A stretch of 64,000 bases of DNA from Flavobacterium tiangeerense (GTDB lineage: Bacteria; Bacteroidota; Bacteroidia; Flavobacteriales; Flavobacteriaceae). The stretch lies in NCBI RefSeq assembly GCF_007830355.1, contig NZ_VLKO01000009.1, positions 148,068 through 212,067 of the forward strand, in the 5' to 3' direction. Below are positions 58,003-64,000 of the stretch, in pieces. Within the stretch, counting starts at the first letter, position 1, and each line of letters begins with the position of its first letter. A program made the translations under genes and the position numbers. The notes under the pieces were generated by a model. It saw only the letters and a list, made by a program, of their open reading frames with translations, was not told the origin of the DNA and searched no databases.

Positions 58003-58476
58003 TTATTTTTTCAAAACAAATTGTTCAGATGAAGGTTTTCCTTGTTGAATTCCGCTTATTTTGGCAATTATAGATTGGGATGACACTTGCTGGTAGGTAA
58101 TAGTTCTAGGATAATCGTTTTTCAGGTTTTCAAAAACCATTGTTTTTTCTGTCGCATTATTTAATGTAAAAATAACGGGTTGATCATTATGTTGTCCTTT
58201 TATTGTAGCCGTGTATGTTAGATTATCACCGTTTTGTTGCAGTACAATTGTTTCATGGTGTATGGTATCCTTGTCTTGTATGTAAAATGAGGTGCCAAGT
58301 AAAGTACTGTCGTTGCCTTTTATCCAGTTCTCGGTAAGGGTTCCGGTTGCTGTTTTGTATTTCCAGTTTCCAATCATCCAATGAGCTGCTTTAATTTTTT
58401 CCTTTTCGCTAGTTTTGTTTTTGTTACAACTAAAAATACATATTACGGACAAGATAATTAGGGCTGATTTTTTCAT
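58003..58476 (-). CDS. Lipoprotein, DUF6265-like
   Basis: 157 residues. Lipoprotein signal with Cys17 in ICIFSCNKNK. The mature part is a small beta-barrel-like domain beginning AAHWMIGNWKYKTATGTLTENWIKGND, which fits the DUF6265 pattern (W-x-x-G-x-W ... E-x-W). It may bind a small hydrophobic ligand, by analogy with lipocalin-like folds; this is inference. Confidence 0.7.
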   Translation of the reverse strand: MKKSALIILSVICIFSCNKNKTSEKEKIKAAHWMIGNWKYKTATGTLTENWIKGNDSTLLGTSFYIQDKDTIHHETIVLQQNGDNLTYTATIKGQHNDQPVIFTLNNATEKTMVFENLKNDYPRTITYQQVSSQSIIAKISGIQQGKPSSEQFVLKK

Positions 58477-58580
58477 GGAATGTATTTAAGGATGAATATT
58501 TTGTGCCTTACAAATTTATAAAAAAGATGTGATTTCTATTGAAATATTTATTCGTCAATTATAGTTTACTTGTCGTTCCT

Positions 58581-58648
58581 AGCCCAGTTAGAAGCGGCAT
58601 CCTTTTTATGATTTTTTTAATCATAAAAAGATATAGCGGATAGCTGGA
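58581..58648 (-). repeat. Dispersed hairpin repeat, copy 2 (inverted)
   Basis: Reads AGCCCAGTTAGAAGCGGCAT then CCTTTTTATG on plus; its reverse complement matches the copies at 10889 and 61075. The inner stem is TTTTTATGATT (58603-58613) with AATCATAAAAA (58619-58629). Confidence 0.88.
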
Positions 58649-58663
58649 TTAAGCTCTAGAAAA

Positions 58664-60967
58664 CTAAATATTGCTTTTAAGAATTTGGTGTACTAGATCT
58701 TTTGTAGCAACGACTCCGTTTAACTGCTCCCGAACCTTGACAAAACTTACGTTAAAGGTACATCCTACTTTATATTGGCTGCATCCATAGGCTAATTTTC
58801 CTTTTAATACGGTTCCTTTTTTGCATTTTGGGCAGAGTAATTCGTTGGGAACGGCTTTCGCTAAAGTCTTCTTTTGTTCAAGTACAAGCTGGAAATTATC
58901 GTCAAAACGCAATAATCCTTCTACTGTACCGGCTTGTGTTTTAAAATCTTTCAAGTTTACGGTAGATCCTTTTTGCAATAAACGCAGGTATTGGTTTTCT
59001 GACATCTTTTTTTCGGCATAAACATAAGGTAATAAAAAAGTACATCCTGATTGATAGGCACTACAACCGTAGGCTGTTTTTCCTTTTAGTAGCGATCCTT
59101 GTTTGCATTTCGGGCATTTTTGTTGTGCAATTCCGGCAGGTGATTTTTTTACGGGTTTTGCAATTTTCTTTTCCTCATGCAGTGGTACTGCATGTATTGC
59201 ACGACGGGTTTCAAGACGAACTTCATCAACAAGTGCTCCTACCATTTGTTTCATATTATTAATGAATGAAGCGGCAGAATACGTTCCTTTTTCTATATCC
59301 CGAAGTTGTTTTTCCCAAGAACCCGTGAGTTCTGCTGATTTTACCATATCATTTTGAATGGTGTCAATCAGTTGAATGCCGGTTGCAGTGGGTAATACCT
59401 GTTTCTTATTACGAATAATATATTGCCTCTTGAATAAGGTTTCAATGATATTAGCTCGGGTTGATGGTCTGCCAATACCATTTTCTTTCATAAGCTCGCG
59501 CAGGTCATCATCTTCAACTTGTTTTCCGGCGGTTTCCATAGCTCTTAATAAGGTAGCCTCGGTAAACTGGTTGGGCGCTTTCGTTTCTTTTTCTAAAAAA
59601 GAAGGTTCATGAGGGCCGCTTTCGCCAATGGTGAATAATGGTAAAAGATCGGTTTCTTTTTCCTTGGCATTTGGATCTTCAAAAACAACTCTCCATCCTT
59701 TTTTTAAAATTATTTTACCTGTTGTTTTAAAAACTACATCGGCAGCTTTACCCAGCACCGTAGTATTTGCCACAAGACAATCGTCATAAAAAACAGCGAT
59801 AAATCGTTTGGTTATAATATCGTATACCTGCTGGTGATTGTAGGACAAGTTATTTTGTACACCTGTGGGAATAATTGCATGGTGATCTGTTACTTTACTA
59901 TCATTAAAAACCTTACTTGATTTTTTTATTTTCTTATTCAATAAGGGCGTGGTCAATTGTGCGTAAGCCGTTAATTTTTGTAAAATACCAGGCACTTTTG
60001 GGTATACATCATTAGGTAAAAAAGTGGTGTCTACTCTAGGGTAGGTAATTACTTTTTGTTCGTATAACAGCTGTGCAATTTTTAAAGTTTCATCTGCTGA
60101 GAAACCAAATTTAGTGTTGCAATACACCTGTAATCCAGTAAGGTCAAATAATTTTGGAGCATACTCATTGCCGTTTTTCTTGTCAACAGCAATAATTTCA
60201 AACGGACTTTCTTTTACTTTTTGAGCCAGAATTTCACCTTCTTCTTTCTTTAAAAACCTACCTTCTTCATAATTAAAAAGAGTTTCACGGTACATGGTTT
60301 GTAATTCCCAGTAAGGTTGTGGCTTGAAATTCATAATTTCTTTATGCCGTTCTACAACCATAGCAAGAGTAGGGGTTTGTACCCTACCTATAGATAACAC
60401 TTGCTTGTATCCACCATGTTTTACAGTGTACAGTCGAGTGGCATTCATACCCAGCAACCAGTCACCAATAGCCCTAGAGAAACCAGCATAGAACAAGTTG
60501 TCGTATTGACTGGACGGTTTTAAGTTTTGGAAACCTTCTTTAATAGCCTCTGTAGTCAAAGAGGAAATCCAAAGTCGCATCACCACTCCTTTATAGTGTG
60601 CCTGGTTCATCACCCAGCGCTGAATGAGTTCTCCTTCTTGGCCCGCATCACCACAATTAATAACCATTTCTGCTTGGTCAAACAATTGTTTTACAATTTT
60701 AAACTGTTTTTGGATTCCTGAATTTTCCACCACTTTGGTTTCAAATTTCTCAGGAAGCATGGGTAAGTTATTCAAATCCCAACTTTTCCAGTGGGGTTTG
60801 TAATCATTAGGCTCTTTAAGCGTGCACAAATGTCCAAAAGTGTAGGTAACCGCATAACCATTCCCTTCATAATATCCATCTCGTTTAGTGTTGGCACCCA
60901 GTACTGTTGCAATTTCTCTTGCCACACTAGGTTTTTCGGCAATACATACCTTCATCTTCATATACAT
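58664..60967 (-). CDS. topB: DNA topoisomerase III (type IA)
   Basis: 767 residues from the first ATG; starts at codon 3 or 5 (MKVCIAEKPSVARE) are more likely. Relaxes and decatenates DNA. The TOPRIM domain has EKPS at 11-14 and CGDAGQEGEL at 105-114, where the usual DxDxEG is D-A-G-Q-E-G, so the second Asp is Gly. The catalytic Tyr is Tyr309 in ITYPRVDTTFLP. Two C-terminal zinc-ribbon units follow (CPKCKQGSLLKGKTAYGC... and CPKCKKGTVLKGKLAYGC...). Full length, no mobile genes nearby. Confidence 0.93.
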   Translation of the reverse strand: MYMKMKVCIAEKPSVAREIATVLGANTKRDGYYEGNGYAVTYTFGHLCTLKEPNDYKPHWKSWDLNNLPMLPEKFETKVVENSGIQKQFKIVKQLFDQAEMVINCGDAGQEGELIQRWVMNQAHYKGVVMRLWISSLTTEAIKEGFQNLKPSSQYDNLFYAGFSRAIGDWLLGMNATRLYTVKHGGYKQVLSIGRVQTPTLAMVVERHKEIMNFKPQPYWELQTMYRETLFNYEEGRFLKKEEGEILAQKVKESPFEIIAVDKKNGNEYAPKLFDLTGLQVYCNTKFGFSADETLKIAQLLYEQKVITYPRVDTTFLPNDVYPKVPGILQKLTAYAQLTTPLLNKKIKKSSKVFNDSKVTDHHAIIPTGVQNNLSYNHQQVYDIITKRFIAVFYDDCLVANTTVLGKAADVVFKTTGKIILKKGWRVVFEDPNAKEKETDLLPLFTIGESGPHEPSFLEKETKAPNQFTEATLLRAMETAGKQVEDDDLRELMKENGIGRPSTRANIIETLFKRQYIIRNKKQVLPTATGIQLIDTIQNDMVKSAELTGSWEKQLRDIEKGTYSAASFINNMKQMVGALVDEVRLETRRAIHAVPLHEEKKIAKPVKKSPAGIAQQKCPKCKQGSLLKGKTAYGCSAYQSGCTFLLPYVYAEKKMSENQYLRLLQKGSTVNLKDFKTQAGTVEGLLRFDDNFQLVLEQKKTLAKAVPNELLCPKCKKGTVLKGKLAYGCSQYKVGCTFNVSFVKVREQLNGVVATKDLVHQILKSNI

Positions 60968-61074
60968 TTAAGGGCGCAAATTAGCAATTTAGAAAGGATA
61001 TCAAAAAACAATTCACACAGAGTTTTAAAAAGCTTTTTTAGGAGCAGTACTTCTTTCTTAGTAAGTAAAACTCC
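60968..61074. other. Gene-free region upstream of topB
   Basis: AT-rich. It carries the TTTTTTAGGAGCAG phrase (61035-61048) that also precedes the repeat at 10.9 kb, so the repeat unit may start here. Confidence 0.5.
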
Positions 61075-61142
61075 TCCTGCTATCCGCTATATCTTTCATC
61101 CCGAAAAAATCGGGATAAAAGGATGCCGCTGCTATCAGGGCT
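61075..61142 (+). repeat. Dispersed hairpin repeat, copy 3
   Basis: Outer parts TCCTGCTATCCGCTATATC and AAAAGGATGCCGCTGCTATC, ending AGGGCT; inner stem ATCCCGA (61098-61104) with TCGGGAT (61110-61116). This is the best-preserved copy. Confidence 0.9.
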
Positions 61143-61400
61143 AAATAGAATATATTCTTTTTCAATAGGAGTAAAGTGTAACACAAGAATGCTAAACTTA
61201 AATTTTTAGGGAAACTCTAGCGCATATATAATCCTATAACAGATTCAAATTGTTCTCATGAAAATGGTCAAGTATTCTTATTTATGGGATTTGCCAAGCA
61301 TTAGATCCAAAAATAAAATGGAACTCTAAACTTTTTGACAAACTAAGTATATTAATATTTTCTTGGCTATCCGGGAATTAACCAGATAGCGAAGAAAAAT
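61143..61400. other. Gene-free region between repeat copy 3 and the M42 terminator
   Basis: No gene seen. It contains a second near-perfect inverted repeat, TTTTCTTGGCTATC (61358-61371) with GATAGCGAAGAAAA (61385-61398), 14-bp arms with one mismatch. Confidence 0.6.
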
Positions 61401-61438
61401 TTAAAAACAACTCAAGGAAGGTTTTGAGTTGTTTTTAA
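61401..61438 (-). terminator. Terminator of the M42 peptidase gene
   Basis: TTAAAAACAACTCAA (61401-61415) pairs with TTGAGTTGTTTTTAA (61424-61438). Read on minus, a U run follows the stem. Confidence 0.9.
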
Positions 61439-61448
61439 ATAGATACGA

Positions 61449-62540
61449 CTACTCATTAAAATAAGAATACGTATCGTTGTTTTTTAATTGAAGTAAGGTT
61501 TTGTAAATAAGCTGTATCACATTTTCTACATCCGAGCGATCAACCATTTCCACTGTAGTGTGCATGTAACGTAGCGGTAAAGAGATCAAAGCCGATGCTA
61601 CACCTCCGTTACTGTAGGCAAATGCATCAGTATCTGTGCCCGTTACTCTTGACGAAGCTAATCTTTGAAACGGAATCTCATTTTCAATGGCTGTATCAAG
61701 AATTATTTCGCGCAGTGTATTGTGTACAGCTGGCGCATAGGTAATTACTGGTCCTTTACCTATTTTGGTATCGCCTTCTATTTTTTTATCAATCATCGGC
61801 GTGGTTGAGTCATGACATACATCGGTTACAATAGCAACATTTGGTCGTATGGTTTTGGTAATCATTTCTGCGCCACGCAAGCCCACTTCCTCTTGCACAG
61901 AATTGGTAATATAAAGACCAAACGGTAGTGTGATTTTATTTTCGTGCAACATTCTAGCTACCTCGGCAATCATAAAACCACCCATTCGATTGTCAATGGC
62001 TCTGCAAACAAATTTGTTTTCATTTAAAATCATGAATTCGTCTGGATACGTAATTACACAGCCTACATGAACACCCATAGCTTCCACCTGCTCTTTGGTT
62101 TCACAACCTATATCAATAAAAATATTCTCAACTTTGGCAGTCTCTTCTTTTCCTCTGCTTCTTGTATGTATGGCTGGCCAGCCAAATACCCCTTTTACAA
62201 TACCTTTTTTAGTATGAATATCCACTCTCTTTGATGGAGCAATTTGATGGTCAGATCCGCCGTTGCGTATCACATACAGTAATCCATCTTCAGTAATGTA
62301 ATTTACATACCATGAAATTTCATCGGCATGTCCTTCAATAACTACTTTATATGGAGCATCAGGGTTTATAACTCCTACAGCAGTTCCATAGGTATCCGTA
62401 ATAAAGGTATCTACATATGGGCGTAAATAATCCATCCATATTTTCTGACCTTCGCTTTCGTAGCCCGTAGGAGAGGCGTTGTTTAAGTATTTTTCTAAAA
62501 AGGCTAAGGAAGTTGTATTTAATAGTGTTGTTGTACTCAT
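61449..62540 (-). CDS. M42-family metallopeptidase (glutamyl aminopeptidase-like)
   Basis: 363 residues. Cytoplasmic dinuclear zinc aminopeptidase of the tetrahedral TET type. Metal and catalytic residues are in EGHADEISWYV (near 70-80), CRAIDNRMGG (metal-bridging Asp), VQEEVGLRGAE (catalytic Glu pair), IVTDVCHD and RYMHTTVEMVDRSDVENVI (last His ligand). It digests peptides after proteolysis. It has a strong terminator and is divergent from the next gene. Confidence 0.92.
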   Translation of the reverse strand: MSTTTLLNTTSLAFLEKYLNNASPTGYESEGQKIWMDYLRPYVDTFITDTYGTAVGVINPDAPYKVVIEGHADEISWYVNYITEDGLLYVIRNGGSDHQIAPSKRVDIHTKKGIVKGVFGWPAIHTRSRGKEETAKVENIFIDIGCETKEQVEAMGVHVGCVITYPDEFMILNENKFVCRAIDNRMGGFMIAEVARMLHENKITLPFGLYITNSVQEEVGLRGAEMITKTIRPNVAIVTDVCHDSTTPMIDKKIEGDTKIGKGPVITYAPAVHNTLREIILDTAIENEIPFQRLASSRVTGTDTDAFAYSNGGVASALISLPLRYMHTTVEMVDRSDVENVIQLIYKTLLQLKNNDTYSYFNE

Positions 62541-62622
62541 AAAATATTTTTTTTGCTAAATTAAAAATTTGGCATCACACTTGTACATATATTGTATAAT
62601 TTTGATTTTAAAAATTCGAAAC

Positions 62623-63300
62623 ATGAAACCATTGCTTATAGCGTTATTAATTATTTTTTGTGTTCACTTCTCAAATGCACAGACAACACCTCAAGACACT
62701 ACAAAAATAGGTTACGAACTTGGTGAAGATGAAAATGAAATAAATGACACCATACAACTACCAGAAATATTAATTTCAAAAGAGAAACTAGATCTAGAAG
62801 CTAGAAAGCAATTTCTATTGCTACAAAGCAGGGTGTATAGAGTCTATCCGTATGCAAAAGTAGCGTCAGAGCGATTGACTAATCTTAACAAAGGCATGGC
62901 GAATTTAAAAACCAATAAAGAGAAGAAAAAATATTTTAAGATAGTCGAAGGTTATTTGAGCAATGAATTCGAAGCCAAACTCAAAAAACTATCCCGCAAG
63001 CAAGGCCAAATATTAGTAAAGCTTATTCACAGGCAAACAGGTACTACTACTTATGAGCTTGTAAAAACCCTCAAGAGCGGTTGGAAAGCTTTTTGGTCAA
63101 ACACCGCAGCAAGTTTATTTGATATAAATCTTAAAACAAAATATGCTCCATATACCGTAAACGAAGACTATTTAATAGAAACTATATTATTTAGAGCGTT
63201 TGAAGCTGGAAGACTTCAAAACCAAAAACCAGCAATTGTTATAGATTATGATATTTTAAACGATTCCTGGGTAAAACGAGCTGAGAATTTAAAAAAATAA
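62623..63300 (+). CDS. Exported DUF4294-domain protein
   Basis: 225 residues from the ATG at 62623; an upstream in-frame TTG at 62569 is an unlikely start because the signal peptide (MKPLLIALLIIFCVHFSNA) begins at the ATG. The DUF4294 region follows: QLPEILISKEKLDLEARKQFLLLQSRVYRVYPYAKVASERLTNLN, then helical KKKYFKIVEGYLSNEFEAKLKKLSRKQGQILVKLIHRQTG. Probably periplasmic. Function unknown to me. Confidence 0.82.
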   Translation: MKPLLIALLIIFCVHFSNAQTTPQDTTKIGYELGEDENEINDTIQLPEILISKEKLDLEARKQFLLLQSRVYRVYPYAKVASERLTNLNKGMANLKTNKEKKKYFKIVEGYLSNEFEAKLKKLSRKQGQILVKLIHRQTGTTTYELVKTLKSGWKAFWSNTAASLFDINLKTKYAPYTVNEDYLIETILFRAFEAGRLQNQKPAIVIDYDILNDSWVKRAENLKK

Positions 63301-63700
63301 TCAACTATTTACTTTCTATCAAATAAGAGATATGATAAGGGTAAGTGTTAATTGAGTCCTATTAGAATATCTGTATGCTCTATTTTATTGTTCTTCAAAA
63401 AAATCACCATTATATACATGTAATTTTTCCGCTCAAGGTTTGAGGAGCTTAAATACAGAGTATTCAATAGTGAGAACCCAACAGAGCAGATCATTTGAGG
63501 TTTACCTTATATATAGTATAGAAAACAATACTACCTAGATATATAGTAATAAAACTATCAAATACCCTCCAAAGGCTTGATTTCACTGTTCGGTTATCAA
63601 AATTCAAGTTAACTGGAAAAAAGTTTAGGTTTTAAGAAACGAGTAATCAGTGCTTTAGTTTAAAAGTTAAGAAAAGATTAAAAAAAGGCGAATAAAAAGC
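63301..63700. other. Gene-free region upstream of stable-RNA promoters
   Basis: 400 bp, AT-rich, no open frame or repeat that I can support. Confidence 0.5.
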
Positions 63701-63730
63701 TTGTAAAAGCGAATAAAGGTTGTATTTTTG
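63701..63730 (+). promoter_or_regulatory. Stable-RNA promoter P1 (TTG-N19-TATTTTTG)
   Basis: TTG at 63701-63703 and TATTTTTG at 63723-63730, then CACCCGC. A boxA-like GTTCTTTAAAATA follows at about 63750-63762. Confidence 0.8.
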
Positions 63731-63749
63731 CACCCGCAATGACGCAGAC

Positions 63750-63762
63750 GTTCTTTAAAATA
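63750..63762 (+). promoter_or_regulatory. boxA-like element 1
   Basis: GTTCTTTAAAATA resembles the boxA antitermination core (CTCTTTAACA) of rRNA leaders, about 20 bp after P1. Confidence 0.55.
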
Positions 63763-63821
63763 CTGACAAGAAAAACAAAGTTAATAGAGATTTACTCTTT
63801 AGAAAAAACTTTAAAAAAAGC

Positions 63822-63852
63822 TTGTGAGATTTAAAAACGAAAGTTATCTTTG
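63822..63852 (+). promoter_or_regulatory. Stable-RNA promoter P2 (TTG-N20-TATCTTTG)
   Basis: TTG at 63822-63824 and TATCTTTG at 63845-63852, then CACCCCGC. Followed by a second boxA-like GTTCTTTGAGAGA at about 63873-63885. Confidence 0.8.
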
Positions 63853-63910
63853 CACCCCGCAAAACAACGGAAGTTCTTTGAGAGATTGATAAGAGAAAGA
63901 GAAGCGAATG

Positions 63911-63929
63911 AGATAAAAATTATCTCAAA
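63911..63929 (+). other. Stem-loop in stable-RNA leader
   Basis: TGAGATAA (about 63909-63916) pairs with TTATCTCA (63920-63927) around AAA. It lies between P2 and P3. No T run follows, so it is not a typical terminator; it may be an RNA-processing stem. Confidence 0.5.
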
Positions 63930-63946
63930 AAAACTTCAAATTTTTC

Positions 63947-63977
63947 TTGCCAGTTAAAAAAAGAATAACTACTTTTG
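63947..63977 (+). promoter_or_regulatory. Stable-RNA promoter P3 (TTG-N20-TACTTTTG)
   Basis: TTG at 63947-63949 and TACTTTTG at 63970-63977, then CACCCGC. The window ends 23 bp later. The three tandem promoters with boxA-like sites predict an rRNA operon just outside. Confidence 0.78.
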
Positions 63978-64000
63978 CACCCGCTTTGAGAAACAAACGA

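Noticed and set aside
58664..60967. topB as evidence of a conjugative element
   Set aside because: TopB is common on integrative elements, but no mobilisation, integrase or tra gene is nearby and the neighbours are housekeeping genes.

Overview
The window looks like chromosomal DNA of a Bacteroidota bacterium, most likely a Flavobacterium or close relative. The reasons are strong AT bias, the TAnnTTTG type of -7 promoter box with an upstream TTG/TTTG, fused SecDF, a long signal peptidase I with a DUF5684-type N-terminus, the head-GIN/PspC/PadR cassette, and the order WbqC-lepB-dapB-DUF5683-parB-parA. I see no transposase, phage gene or CRISPR array. Most of the window is core genome; accessory DNA is limited to a few islets and dispersed hairpin repeats.

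Layout. 1-4.9 kb: minus-strand block with a WbqC-family start (cut by the edge), signal peptidase I, dapB, a DUF5683 protein and parB/parA. 5.3 kb: tRNA-Pro with its own promoter and terminator. 5.7-6.7 kb: trxB. 7-11.4 kb: minus-strand envelope cassette PadR, PspC protein and two GIN-domain proteins, plus a DUF4870 protein. 11.7-13.2 kb: small genes. 13.4-17.8 kb: surface-glycan patch of four glycosyltransferases and an FdtA/QdtA-like cupin, beside ftsE. 18.7-25.1 kb: TPR protein, PhzF protein, outer-membrane barrel, Gre-like protein. 25.2-30.5 kb: two class II asparagine synthetases around an exported amidohydrolase. 30.8-37.7 kb: gyrB, mdh, secDF and a PagL-like barrel. 37.7-42.6 kb: lgt, yidD, cysS, folE and an aminotransferase. 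42.7-47.3 kb: protease/PDZ protein, DUF1573 protein, valS. 47.4-49.5 kb: an islet holding a GLUG lipoprotein and an orphan gene, with a duplicated valS tail inside. 49.6-57.8 kb: iron/flavin redox locus. 58-63.3 kb: lipoprotein, topB, M42 peptidase, DUF4294 protein. 63.7-64 kb: three tandem stable-RNA promoters with boxA-like elements, very probably the leader of an rRNA operon whose 16S gene lies just outside.

The most interesting system is the 49.6-57.9 kb locus: an exported ankyrin protein, an exported DUF2271 protein carrying a TGASVT motif like those flavinylated by ApbE, a PepSY membrane reductase fused to flavodoxin and FNR-type domains, an ApbE FMN transferase and a siderophore-type TonB receptor. 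Together they suggest NAD(P)H electrons crossing the inner membrane to a flavinylated periplasmic protein that reduces imported ferric chelates. Four near-identical palindromes (TTATTTAGAWTAAATAA type) bracket the two promoters at the ends of this locus in the same geometry, which suggests one iron-responsive repressor. Other notable signals are a 27-bp bipartite promoter module shared by the two asparagine synthetase genes, an inverted repeat over the trxB promoter, the valS tail duplication, and a family of hairpin repeats.
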